64,000 nucleotides of DNA from Nitrospirota bacterium (GTDB lineage Bacteria; Nitrospirota; Nitrospiria; SBBL01; JAADHI01). The DNA lies in assembly GCA_029261155.1 (NCBI GenBank), contig JAJDBW010000047.1, positions 1 to 64,000 on the forward strand, given 5' to 3'. The notes beneath the pieces are model-generated. The model did no database searches. It was not told the DNA's origin and saw only the letters and a list, made by a program, of their open reading frames with translations. Of this stretch, positions 15,751 through 24,955 are shown piece by piece. The first letter of the stretch is position 1. Every line of letters starts with the position of its first letter. Both the position numbers and the translations under genes were made by a program.

Positions 15751-17384
15751 GAGGAAGACAAGACATGTGCTTTCCAAAAGATTGCAGAACGAATTCGGCA
15801 CAACGGCGATTCCGGTTTATCAAGAGCACAGCGAGGGGCGGTGTTTTATCTTCTGCCCGACTGATGTTTTTTTTACTTCTTCCCCTCTTGTTTTCCTGCG
15901 GCCAAAACAATTCAAATCATTCCGATTCCTTGGGGATTACGCTCGAAATACCGCTCGGAGGATCTGAAAAGGGCCTTTCCAAATTACGTGCGGCCGAAGG
16001 CGAAGTCATCGGAGAAGTCCACTTCCGTGTTTCCACTGCAAGCGATGAAGAAGTCGTTGGGCAGGTTCAGGATCTTTTATTTGGACAACAAGCGATTTCG
16101 GTAACGCTCAATGTGCCCACGGCCGTGCCCCTGACTTTCTCGGTAGAAATTTTTGATAAGGACGGCCCGCGCCTCTTGTCTGGATCGACGGTGAAGACCC
16201 TTGTTCCCGCGAATAGCAGCGATCCGATTGTGATTCAACTTTTTCCGGAGCCTATCGTGGAATTTCCTATCGCGGTGAAAACCCATATCGAATTTGGCGC
16301 GAGCCTGGCCTTTGACGGCGAGAACTACTTGGTCGGCCTCTGGGAGGACACAGGCAATGGGGAAGGGATACAAACCCAGCGGGTTTCGCCTGCCGGAAGC
16401 CTCGTCGGTCCACCAACCGATATTTCGAGCCTGAGTGGAGACGCCTTGGGCGTGCCTTTCGTGGCCTTTGACGGCGCGAATTATTTGCTGGCGGCGCAGA
16501 TTTCCGATGAGGGTGTGCGATTGGATGGGCAAATTATTTCTACAGCGGGCGCGCTCGACGGTGAGCCCTTCAATATTGGAACTTCTTCCATTATCATCGA
16601 AGAAGAAAAGGGTGGCATGGCCTTTGGCGGGGGGAATTACTTGGTCGTTATCGAAAAGGACGATCAACAGGTTTTCGGCTACATCGTTACACCCGACGGC
16701 CAGGTCGGACGCCCCTTCTTGGTGAGCCAAAACGGCCATACGGGCGTGCACAATGTGAGCTTCGACGGCGTGAACTTTCTCGTGGTTTGGGCCGATGGCC
16801 AAAGCAATGCCGAGGTCAAGGGGCGCTTCGTCGATCCGACGGATTTGACTGGAAAAATGGGTGAGGAATTTACCGTTCATTCCGGTCAGTTTCCCAGCGA
16901 CGAATTCGTCACGCTGGCCTTCGGCGAAAGCCGGTACTTGGTGTTGTGGCAAGAAGAAGTCGGCGGGGCCGGGAGCAGCGATTGGGATATTTTCGGACAG
17001 TTGGTCGATCCCGCCGGGACCTTGATCGGCGAGCGCATAGCCATTGCGCAAGGCGCGGGTCCGCAGGTTTTTCCGAACGCTGTTTTTGATGGGGAGCAGT
17101 TCTTGGTGTCTTGGACCGAGGCCGCGAATCTATTCGATATTAAAATTCAAAAGCGCGCCTTCGATCTTTCCGGAAACCCTTTGGGCGCGGAATCGACCTT
17201 GTTTGTCTCGGCCGGTGACGGGCGCTTTCCCTGGTACAGCCGCATTGGGTTTAATGACACAAAATATTTTGCCGTGGTCAATCGCGGTCGGCCGGGAGAC
17301 GATCCCTTCGACATTAAGCAGTATCAAAATCAAGATGTTTTCGGGGCGGTTTTTTCGCTCTTGCAGCTGTCCGTATTGGATTAA
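15747..17384 (+). CDS. Lipoprotein with YLVVW-type beta repeats
   Basis: The start ATGA overlaps the previous stop; the hydrophobic segment and lipobox LLFSC come late (about residue 50), so a downstream start is possible. After the Cys comes a domain (SLGITLEIPLGG to TLVPANSSDPIVIQL) that resembles the N-terminal domain of the 19067-23227 protein. Then at least six repeats of about 45-50 residues appear, each with a core such as DGENYLVGLW, DGANYLLAAQ, DGVNFLVVWADG or GESRYLVLWQEE, consistent with a beta-propeller. It is predicted to be surface or periplasmic. No enzymatic motif seen. Confidence 0.7.
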   Translation: MRGRQDMCFPKDCRTNSAQRRFRFIKSTARGGVLSSARLMFFLLLPLLFSCGQNNSNHSDSLGITLEIPLGGSEKGLSKLRAAEGEVIGEVHFRVSTASDEEVVGQVQDLLFGQQAISVTLNVPTAVPLTFSVEIFDKDGPRLLSGSTVKTLVPANSSDPIVIQLFPEPIVEFPIAVKTHIEFGASLAFDGENYLVGLWEDTGNGEGIQTQRVSPAGSLVGPPTDISSLSGDALGVPFVAFDGANYLLAAQISDEGVRLDGQIISTAGALDGEPFNIGTSSIIIEEEKGGMAFGGGNYLVVIEKDDQQVFGYIVTPDGQVGRPFLVSQNGHTGVHNVSFDGVNFLVVWADGQSNAEVKGRFVDPTDLTGKMGEEFTVHSGQFPSDEFVTLAFGESRYLVLWQEEVGGAGSSDWDIFGQLVDPAGTLIGERIAIAQGAGPQVFPNAVFDGEQFLVSWTEAANLFDIKIQKRAFDLSGNPLGAESTLFVSAGDGRFPWYSRIGFNDTKYFAVVNRGRPGDDPFDIKQYQNQDVFGAVFSLLQLSVLD

Positions 17385-17443
17385 TGGGAAGGTCGCGTTT
17401 CAAGATAATAGGATTCAAAAATGAAAATAGAAAAGGTGGGGTC

Positions 17444-19006
17444 ATGATCCGAACAAGATTTAAGGTCGTTTTCGTTTTAATTTTGAGTGTCGCATTTCTG
17501 GGTTCAGTGCGGGTGGCGCACGCCGAAGCGGATAACTTATATCAGCGGCTGCTTTCGAAAGGCATTGGCGGTTTGGAGCGACGCGACCTGGGGCTCGCGC
17601 TACAAAATTTTGAAGAGGCCCTTGCGATGCAGCCCGAGGGCGTTGAGGCTAACTACTACCTGGGTGTGACGCATGCGCGGGCCAATCGCTTCAATAAAGC
17701 GGAGAGGCATTTTCTCAAAGCGATTTCGATCGAACGTACTTTTATGCCGGCCCAGTTTGACTTGGGGGTCCTTTATTATCAAAACAAGAAGGATCAAAAG
17801 GCGCTTCGCCTCTTCTCTATGGTGCAAGGGATGGACCCGGATCGGGCACGCGTTTATTTTTATCAGGGCGTAATTCTCCGTCGAAATGGAAAAACGGAAG
17901 AAGGCGATGCGAAGCTCGATCGGGCGCTTGCGCTCGATTCCGAGCTTGCGGCGGAAATTAATTTTTTAAGAGGGGCCGGCCACTTGCAGGCCGGACAATC
18001 CCGTGCCGCGCGAAAATCCTTACAAGAGGTGATTACCCTAACGCCGGAAGGTGAACTGGCGGACGCGGCGCGAGATTTGTTGGCACAAACGGGGGGGGCT
18101 TCCGGCAAGAAAAAACGCCTCAGTCTGCAGGCCTCCTTGGGCCTGCAGTACGACGACAATGTCATCCTCGAACCACGTTCGGCTTCCGCTTCAGCGGCGG
18201 GGATTACGAAGAAAAGCGATTTCGTCGGCCTGCTCTATCTACTGGCGAAATATGCCTGGTTGCAAGGGGACGATTGGCGCGGCGATCTCAAATACACTTA
18301 CTTTCTTAATTTCCACCAGGACAGTTCCTTGACTGATTTCGATGTCCAGGATAATCATTTTTCCGCAAGTGTTGGTCGCCGTTTCGGGAAGTTTGATGCC
18401 GACATCGAATATACCTTTCAAGTGGCCACCTTGGGCGGCGAAACCTACATACTTGCACATCGATTTCGCCCCAGAGCCATGCTTCATCATTCGAGGGCAC
18501 AAATTTCTGAGCTGGTGTATCAGTTCGGCATGAAGGATTTTGAAGATATTCCCTTGCTCTTTCCCGCCAATTCCGAACGCGATGTAAAGACCCATTTCCT
18601 CGGATTCAGTCATTATTTGGTTTACCTTCAAGATGGCGTGGTCTACGGAACGCTCTTGTATGAAATGGAAGCGGCGGGCGACAGTATTGCCGAAGACGAT
18701 TGGGGCTACGATGCCTTCGGCTTGAAATTGGGTACGGCCCTGCCGCCTTGGCACAGCCTAACGGCGGCCTTCGAATTGAATTGGCGGATGCGTCAATACA
18801 AAAACCCAAACCAACTTGCGCCGCTTGCGAACCCCGGGTTAAAACGGGAGGACGACGATCTTCTCTTCATCGTTTCCTTGAGCCGGCCCCTGAATGACGC
18901 CCTCGATCTATCGGCCCAGTACTTATATCAATTGAACGATTCGAATATCGCGGCTTTCGATTACCGACGGAATATTGTGGGATTTATCATCACGGCCAAG
19001 TATTAA
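17444..19006 (+). CDS. TPR protein with C-terminal outer-membrane beta-barrel
   Basis: The start is placed at ATG 17444 (MIRTRFKVVFVLILSV), behind AGGTGGGG, giving a signal peptide ending near AHAEA. TPR units span about 25-210 (ALQNFEEALAMQPEGVEANYYLGVTHA and successors). From about residue 225 the sequence switches to amphipathic beta strands beginning LSLQASLGLQYDDNVIL and ending in an aromatic-rich strand (YRRNIVGFIITAKY). This resembles the TPR-plus-barrel layout of surface-lipoprotein assembly modulators and exopolysaccharide porins. It could move one of the two neighbouring lipoproteins, or the small subunits, to the cell surface. Confidence 0.72.
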   Translation: MIRTRFKVVFVLILSVAFLGSVRVAHAEADNLYQRLLSKGIGGLERRDLGLALQNFEEALAMQPEGVEANYYLGVTHARANRFNKAERHFLKAISIERTFMPAQFDLGVLYYQNKKDQKALRLFSMVQGMDPDRARVYFYQGVILRRNGKTEEGDAKLDRALALDSELAAEINFLRGAGHLQAGQSRAARKSLQEVITLTPEGELADAARDLLAQTGGASGKKKRLSLQASLGLQYDDNVILEPRSASASAAGITKKSDFVGLLYLLAKYAWLQGDDWRGDLKYTYFLNFHQDSSLTDFDVQDNHFSASVGRRFGKFDADIEYTFQVATLGGETYILAHRFRPRAMLHHSRAQISELVYQFGMKDFEDIPLLFPANSERDVKTHFLGFSHYLVYLQDGVVYGTLLYEMEAAGDSIAEDDWGYDAFGLKLGTALPPWHSLTAAFELNWRMRQYKNPNQLAPLANPGLKREDDDLLFIVSLSRPLNDALDLSAQYLYQLNDSNIAAFDYRRNIVGFIITAKY

Positions 19007-19066
19007 GGAAAGACAACAAGCTTGCGATCAAAAAAATCGGAGCCGATCCGCGAATGCGAGAAGACG

Positions 19067-22000
19067 ATGGAGATCTTAAAGAAAAAGACCCTGGCGAATG
19101 GGACAAGGCATTGTGTTGGATTACGGACCCTTGCGCTTTTTTTTCTGCTTTTGTTTTTCGCAGCCTGTGGTCCCGGTGCTTCGGGCGGGGGCGCACCGGA
19201 GTCCACAAGCGCCGTCGGCATTACACTTTCCCTTCCCCAATCGAATACGGGGAATCGATCTAAAGCCCTTCGCGCCCCGTCGGTTTCCGAATCCATTGCG
19301 TCCTTACGTATCACGGTGAGCAGTGCCGACGGCGATGCCTTGACTTCGGCGGATCTGGATGTTTCCACGGGTGGAACCGTGACCGTTCCCTTGGCCGTGC
19401 CTTCCGGTTCTGCACGTCTTTTTGTTGTCGAAATCCTCGACAATAAAAAGAGGGTCTTGTTTCTGGGCAGCGCGATGGCCGATCTCTTGCCCGGTGTGTC
19501 CGTGACCCTGCCTGTCAGCGTTAGCCCACCCATGACGATCAGCCCGAATGTGATTAGCATTCCGGTCCGGGGCAGTCAGCAGTTTCAAGCGGCCTTGAGT
19601 CCCGCTTTGCTGGGGCTACTGATGGATGCGACACTCGATTGGCGCATCGAAGATGAAAATGGAACCGTCATCAAGGTCGGGATCCTTCCCGAAACAGGCG
19701 CGGCAGTGACCTACACCGCGCCGGATCAATTGCCAATTCAAAGCGACTTGATTATTAAAGTCTCCCTGCGCTCGAATCCAAATATTTATCAAAGCCTGCC
19801 GCTCTCCATTGTTCTGGCGCGCCTTGTGGATGGTCAGCTCGGCAATGATGGAGGGGATTGCGGCAGCGAACTTTCCCCCTGCAAAACCATCGGCAAGGCC
19901 ATGAACTTGGCAAAGGCGGGTGAGGTGGTCCTGGTCAAACCGGGCGTCTATCCTTTCGGCGGCGCCAATGGTGAAGCGGTGCCCTTGCCCTTGACCGAAG
20001 GCGTCACCTTGGAAGGCCAGGCGATCGACGGGCAATTGGCCATTCTCGATTTTATCTCTCCAAACAAGGACGACGATGAGACGCCGGGACCCGGCATTCT
20101 AGGTGCAAACGATGCGACCATTCGTGGCCTGACCCTTCAGGAAAACGGCCAATTTGACAGCCTCATCGACACGAAGGGATCGACGCTGGTCATTGAAAAT
20201 AATGTTTTTAAAGATTTGTGTGGGCAGTGCGGGGCTGTGGCGCTATGGGTTCAAGGCGGGGGCAGCCCGGAGATCTTGGGCAATCTCTTCGGGGATTTCG
20301 ATGCCGATGGTTTTACAAGGGCGTTACAAATTGATGACGCAAGCACACCGCGAATCCAATCCAACAGTTTTATTGGAAACAAAACTGGCGTTTCCATCCA
20401 AAACCCGGCTCAACCGGATATGGGCGGTGGGGCAAAGGGAAGCCTTGGCCACAATCGGCTTAGCTGTAATGAGGATGCCGATTTAACTAACAATTCATCC
20501 ACAGGAATTCTTTTTGCGCAAAACAACCAATGGGACCACGCGCCTCCGGAAGAGGGTGTGTTCGCGGTCGGGAGTGGAATCGACATTTTCGACGCGGGGC
20601 GTTTCATCGATGCAAGCAATGACAGCCTTTTTCCCAATTCGCGTTGCAATTACGGCATTCGCGTTTCGCCGGTATCCGGGTTGGTCACGACGGAAGATGG
20701 CGGAACCGCGAATTTTACAGTGGTATTGAACACCCCTCCGAAGGCCGATGTCTTCATTACCCTTTCGTCGAACGATACCAGTGAGGGGACGGTTTCTGTG
20801 CCAAGCTTAACGTTCACATCGGAGAATTGGAATCAGGTACAAACAGTGACGATTACCGGGAAGGACGATGACTCGGTAGACGGGGATGTCTCTTATACGA
20901 TTGAAATCGATCCCGCGCAAAGTGAGGATCTTCATTACGAGGGCAGGGATGCCGAGGATGTGTCTGTGCTCAATCAGGATAACGATTCGGCCTCCGGCGC
21001 GGGCATTACTGTGAACCCGACTACTGGCCTCGTTACGACGGAGGCAGGCGGCACGGACACCTTCACTGTCGTCCTGCGATCGCAGCCGACGGCGCCGGTC
21101 ACCATTGGGCTGACTTCGGATAACACCTTAGAAGGCACCGTTTCTCCGAACAGCCTAACCTTCACAGTCGCCAACTGGAACCGAGAACAAGTCGTGACGA
21201 TCACGGGTCAGAATGATGACGTGGCCGATGGCGATGTGGACTACACCATTGTGACGGCAGCGGCAAGCAGCAGCGATGCAATCTACAACGGCATGGATGC
21301 GGAAGATGTGACGCTTACAAATCAAGACAACGATACGGTCGGCATTACCGTGAATCCCATCGCCGGTCTGGTGACGACCGAGGCGGGCGGAAGCGACAGC
21401 TTTAGCCTTGTGCTCAATTCGCAGCCGAGGGCACCGGTGACCATTCGATTGCGGTCGAGCGACACGACAGAAGGAAGCCTTTCACTCAGCAGCCTCACTT
21501 TTACGGCGACCAATTGGAACATCGAACAGCGCGTGACGGTGACAGGCGTCAATGACGACATTGATGATGAAGATGTCGATTACTTAATCATCACCACCGC
21601 ATCGAGCAATGATGCAGCGTACAACGTGATCGATCCTGACGATGTGGGTGTCACGAATCGTGATGACGATCAGTTCGGCATTCTTGTTAATCCACTCATC
21701 GGCTTGGTGACCACCGAAGCGGGCGGAACGGCGACCTTTACCGTTGTCCTTCAGTCTCAACCGACGGCAAACGTGAATATTGGACTTTCTTCCAGTGACG
21801 GAACGGAAGGCCGGGTCTCAGCCCAGAGCCTCACCTTTACTTCCACAAACTGGAACCAGGCACAAACCGTGACCGTCACGGGACAAGATGACGATGTGGC
21901 CGATGGACCGGTTGCGTACACCATTTTCACGGATCCTGCAACAAGCAACGACCCGAGCTATAACGGACTGGATCCCGCGGATGTCTCACTTACGAACCAA

Positions 22001-23227
22001 GACAACGATGCTGTCGGCATCACCGTGAATCCCATCGCTGGTTTGGTGACCACCGAGGCGGGCGGAACGGACCGCTTTACCCTCGTTCTAAACTCACAAC
22101 CGATTGCCGACGTTACGGTCCGTATTTCATCAAGCGATACGAGTGAAGGAAGCGTTTCGCCGATTAGCGTAAGCTTTGGTTTGGCGAATTGGAATCAAGC
22201 CCAAACTGTGGTCGTGACCGGACTGGATGATAGTGTGGTGGATGGTGATATCGCTTACACGATTGTGACGGCACCCGCCGGGAGCAACGATCCGAATTAC
22301 AATGGCCTCGATCCCTCCGATGTCGCGGTGACGAACCAGGACAATGATGTGCTCTCGCACACCCTCACCGTTCGGACGGCCGGAACGGGACGCGGATCTG
22401 TCAGTTCTCTTCCCGCCGGGATTGATTGCGGCCAGGACTGTTCAGAAAGCTTTCCGGCGGGTACACAGGTCCGCTTAACCGCGATTCCAGACAAAGCCTC
22501 GGTCTTTAGCGGTTGGAGCGGCGATCCGGATTGCAGTGCAGCAGGCGCGGCAACTTCGGTGACCATGAATGGCGATAAAACCTGCGTGGCGACCTTCACG
22601 CTGCTTTATATCTTCAAGGCCAACTTCGATTCCGACGATGTCGGCAAACCCCCGAATATCAGTCCGCCCGCGCAGGGCGACCAGGTTTGGGATCGCTTGG
22701 AACTCATTACAGGCCAGAGCGGAAGGGTTCACGTTCAGGACCAGGTGGGTGACTTGAGTAAAAACCCGCTTTTACTCGATTCGCCGACACGCCAAAATGG
22801 ATCCGTTGCTTTCCGCGGATTTGTGGAAGGGGCGCCGCCCGGAAGAGGTGTCTATCTATTGCGCTGGCAGTCCCTTTTGAACTCGGACCCCCAGGTTCCT
22901 GTTGCGGCCAATATCGGCATCCTCGACAGCGAGGGGACGATCATCGGGGTCCTGACTTACCGCGCAGGTAATTTGCTCGACTTCAATAATATTTCCCCGG
23001 AGGAAGGCATTGGCGTGCCCTGGAAATTGGATGTCGCTCAAACCTTTGAGGTGACTGTAAATCTCGACATAAACAGGCTGAGCCTTACTATTGACGGTGT
23101 CGCAGTTTCGGGATTTCAGGATGTCCCCTTCTTTAGTCAGAATACGGGGGGTCTTGCAGAGATTATTATGAGTGTGGGTGTGCTTCAGAAGATGGGTGTG
23201 GACGATATCGAAGTGATCGTCCAGTAA
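19067..23227 (+). CDS. Giant lipoprotein with parallel beta-helix and five Calx-beta repeats
   Basis: The track start at 19022 is a TTG; the ATG at 19067 gives 1386 residues with a signal ending in lipobox FFAAC. Order: a post-Cys domain shared with the 15747-17384 protein; a beta-sandwich; a DUF1565-like right-handed beta-helix (GNDGGDCGSELSPCKTIGKAM onward); five Calx-beta-like modules (GITVNP..GLVTTEAGG...LTNQDND); an InlB-type bacterial repeat (GWSGDPDCS); and a lectin-like C-terminal domain. Asp-rich DND turns suggest Ca2+ binding. It is the last gene of the operon and is probably a surface adhesin or scaffold. Confidence 0.8.
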   Translation: MEILKKKTLANGTRHCVGLRTLALFFLLLFFAACGPGASGGGAPESTSAVGITLSLPQSNTGNRSKALRAPSVSESIASLRITVSSADGDALTSADLDVSTGGTVTVPLAVPSGSARLFVVEILDNKKRVLFLGSAMADLLPGVSVTLPVSVSPPMTISPNVISIPVRGSQQFQAALSPALLGLLMDATLDWRIEDENGTVIKVGILPETGAAVTYTAPDQLPIQSDLIIKVSLRSNPNIYQSLPLSIVLARLVDGQLGNDGGDCGSELSPCKTIGKAMNLAKAGEVVLVKPGVYPFGGANGEAVPLPLTEGVTLEGQAIDGQLAILDFISPNKDDDETPGPGILGANDATIRGLTLQENGQFDSLIDTKGSTLVIENNVFKDLCGQCGAVALWVQGGGSPEILGNLFGDFDADGFTRALQIDDASTPRIQSNSFIGNKTGVSIQNPAQPDMGGGAKGSLGHNRLSCNEDADLTNNSSTGILFAQNNQWDHAPPEEGVFAVGSGIDIFDAGRFIDASNDSLFPNSRCNYGIRVSPVSGLVTTEDGGTANFTVVLNTPPKADVFITLSSNDTSEGTVSVPSLTFTSENWNQVQTVTITGKDDDSVDGDVSYTIEIDPAQSEDLHYEGRDAEDVSVLNQDNDSASGAGITVNPTTGLVTTEAGGTDTFTVVLRSQPTAPVTIGLTSDNTLEGTVSPNSLTFTVANWNREQVVTITGQNDDVADGDVDYTIVTAAASSSDAIYNGMDAEDVTLTNQDNDTVGITVNPIAGLVTTEAGGSDSFSLVLNSQPRAPVTIRLRSSDTTEGSLSLSSLTFTATNWNIEQRVTVTGVNDDIDDEDVDYLIITTASSNDAAYNVIDPDDVGVTNRDDDQFGILVNPLIGLVTTEAGGTATFTVVLQSQPTANVNIGLSSSDGTEGRVSAQSLTFTSTNWNQAQTVTVTGQDDDVADGPVAYTIFTDPATSNDPSYNGLDPADVSLTNQDNDAVGITVNPIAGLVTTEAGGTDRFTLVLNSQPIADVTVRISSSDTSEGSVSPISVSFGLANWNQAQTVVVTGLDDSVVDGDIAYTIVTAPAGSNDPNYNGLDPSDVAVTNQDNDVLSHTLTVRTAGTGRGSVSSLPAGIDCGQDCSESFPAGTQVRLTAIPDKASVFSGWSGDPDCSAAGAATSVTMNGDKTCVATFTLLYIFKANFDSDDVGKPPNISPPAQGDQVWDRLELITGQSGRVHVQDQVGDLSKNPLLLDSPTRQNGSVAFRGFVEGAPPGRGVYLLRWQSLLNSDPQVPVAANIGILDSEGTIIGVLTYRAGNLLDFNNISPEEGIGVPWKLDVAQTFEVTVNLDINRLSLTIDGVAVSGFQDVPFFSQNTGGLAEIIMSVGVLQKMGVDDIEVIVQ
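20656..22350 (+). repeat. Five tandem Calx-beta-encoding repeats
   Basis: Units of about 330 bp start near 20656, 21001, 21339, 21676 and 22014. Each encodes a start like GITVNPIAGLVTTEAGG and an end like ADVSLTNQDND. DNA similarity between units is high enough to allow recombinational changes in copy number. Confidence 0.75.
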
Positions 23228-23250
23228 TGCGCAAAGGATGGGGCTTGACC

Positions 23251-23967
23251 TTAGTTTTCTGGCCGCTTGTACCAGTACCAACAAAGCGAACGGAAAAAGA
23301 TCAGAAAAGGGAAGAAGAGGCAGAGTGCTGTCATTAAGATCACCCGTTCCGGATGATCTAATTTCCGTGCGGAGGTGGTGATCGGATATTCCGTAATGAC
23401 ACAAAAAGACATCCGCTTTTTCTTCCCCCAGCGTTTTAAATCTCGCGAAAATCGAATTTCTTCTCCGGCATACAAATATTTGCTAAATCCCCCGATGTCC
23501 TCAAAGGCCTCCCGTAAACAGTAGACGAAGCTGCCTGCCGCCAGTTGAAATCGCCGCGAGACGCCTGTCCAAAACATTAGGATGAGTTTGGAAAAAACGC
23601 CGGTCTGCCGGTCGAAGCGGATGAGTGTGCCGCCGCCACAACAGCGTCCGTCTTCGAGCTTGTCGAGCGCGGTTTTTAGGAGTTGGGGGGAAATCAGGCT
23701 GTCGGCATCTAAAAAGATGAGGTAGTGTCCGGTCGCGAGGGCTGCGCCGGCATTGCGGGCCCGGGAGATTTGGTTTTTCCCTTCGAAGGCGACCTTGGCG
23801 CCGTGGGCCTCGGCCACTTGGGCGGTGTTGTCGGTGGAATTATTATCGGCCACAATAATTTCACCCTTTAGTGCTATTGTCGCCATGGCCGCTTTTAAGG
23901 TGGCCAGCGATTTAGGTAACCAGGCGGCTTCGTTGTAAGCCGGAATGATGACAGAATAGTGCGGCAT
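23251..23967 (-). CDS. Family 2 glycosyltransferase
   Basis: The start is placed at the internal ATG (MPHYSVIIPAYNEAAWL); the track adds 11 residues. GT-A fold motifs are present in order: VIIPAYNE, ADNNSTDNT, and a DxD-like LDADSL. C-terminal hydrophobic segments (LMTALCLFFPFLIFF) suggest membrane association. It transfers a sugar from a nucleotide sugar to an unknown acceptor, perhaps a surface glycan. It is convergent with the giant lipoprotein gene, with no obvious terminator between them. Confidence 0.85.
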   Translation of the reverse strand: MPHYSVIIPAYNEAAWLPKSLATLKAAMATIALKGEIIVADNNSTDNTAQVAEAHGAKVAFEGKNQISRARNAGAALATGHYLIFLDADSLISPQLLKTALDKLEDGRCCGGGTLIRFDRQTGVFSKLILMFWTGVSRRFQLAAGSFVYCLREAFEDIGGFSKYLYAGEEIRFSRDLKRWGKKKRMSFCVITEYPITTSARKLDHPERVILMTALCLFFPFLIFFRSLCWYWYKRPEN

Positions 23968-24030
23968 GTGCGTTAATCTAGGAAAGGGGCGCTTGTTCAT
24001 GCGCAGGGCGAAATAGAGAGTTGTAGGCGA

Positions 24031-24303
24031 TTATTCTAGTACGACGGCGACGCCGCCGCCTTCTTTGTCGACCACGGGCATGGATTTGTTGCAATGGGGA
24101 CATTTGACATAGACGAGGTTGTCGAAAAGGCCGATGCTGTAGTGATTGACGAGTAAGTCGAATTCTTTTTTGCAGGCGGGGCAGGCAGTGAGATAACGCT
24201 TGAGGAAGACCGTGATATCGGATTGGATGGTTTCGATTTGATGTTGCAATCGAAGAACTTCCGATTCGAGGCGGTCGACCCGCTTGGCGATCTCTTCGGA
24301 CAT
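24031..24303 (-). CDS. Small coiled-coil/zinc-ribbon protein (90 aa)
   Basis: Residues 1-35 form a leucine-heptad coiled coil (VDRLESEVLRLQHQIETIQ). Then come two Cys pairs, CPAC (41/44) and CPHC (68/71), which would bind one zinc. The remainder is hydrophobic beta. Family not recognised; probably a cytoplasmic adaptor. Confidence 0.6.
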   Translation of the reverse strand: MSEEIAKRVDRLESEVLRLQHQIETIQSDITVFLKRYLTACPACKKEFDLLVNHYSIGLFDNLVYVKCPHCNKSMPVVDKEGGGVAVVLE

Positions 24304-24499
24304 GCTTATATCATAGGTTATATCGGGTCTGCACGCAAGAGAATTACTACAAAATTGTTTAGAAAATACGCGTGGCCTTGCTTAGCACCCTAATTCTGCA
24401 TTATCCTAAGCGCAGAGGCTTTCGCCTTGTTTTTTCGCGTGTAGCCCGTTATCATGTCGATCCGACTCGGGCCAAACTCAAGGTTTTGAAGAGCTTAAG

Positions 24500-24919
24500 A
24501 TGCAAGATCAGGTACAAATGGATATTGAGATGAAAGACAGCCCGCAAGAAGCGGTTCAAGAAACCTACATTGATCACAAAGATCTCGCCGTGCTCTGGGC
24601 GGTGGGCGTGCTGGTTTCTTTGTTGATTTCCCTTGCCGGGACGATGTGGAACCCATCCAGCTACGATGCCATTCAGAGCACCGCCGTCGACGAAACGGAA
24701 GCGCGGGTGGAAAACAGCCAAAACCAGCTCGTGGCCAATGCCTTAAACAATGGAGAAATCGAATACCACTTCTCCATGGACAAGTTGGTGAAGCTCAAGC
24801 CGGGCTACGTGCGTTTTTCCGTCGATTTGGTTCGCCTCATCCTCTTTCCCTGTGGTCCCATTGTGATTCTCGGCCTGCTCATTCGGAAATCCATACAACA
24901 TTCGAAGCAAAAGCGCTAG
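24500..24919 (+). CDS. Small two-helix membrane protein (139 aa)
   Basis: Two predicted transmembrane segments (about 31-50, LWAVGVLVSLLISLAG; about 108-128, LILFPCGPIVILGLLI) flank an extracytoplasmic loop. No family recognised. It lies 36 bp upstream of the ABC exporter gene and is probably co-transcribed with it. Confidence 0.6.
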   Translation: MQDQVQMDIEMKDSPQEAVQETYIDHKDLAVLWAVGVLVSLLISLAGTMWNPSSYDAIQSTAVDETEARVENSQNQLVANALNNGEIEYHFSMDKLVKLKPGYVRFSVDLVRLILFPCGPIVILGLLIRKSIQHSKQKR

Positions 24920-24955
24920 CGCCCGGCGAAGCAGAGAAAACAAAGAACAGACCGA

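Noticed and set aside
16077-17051. 324-aa minus-strand ORF
   Set aside because: Antisense shadow of the repeat lipoprotein.
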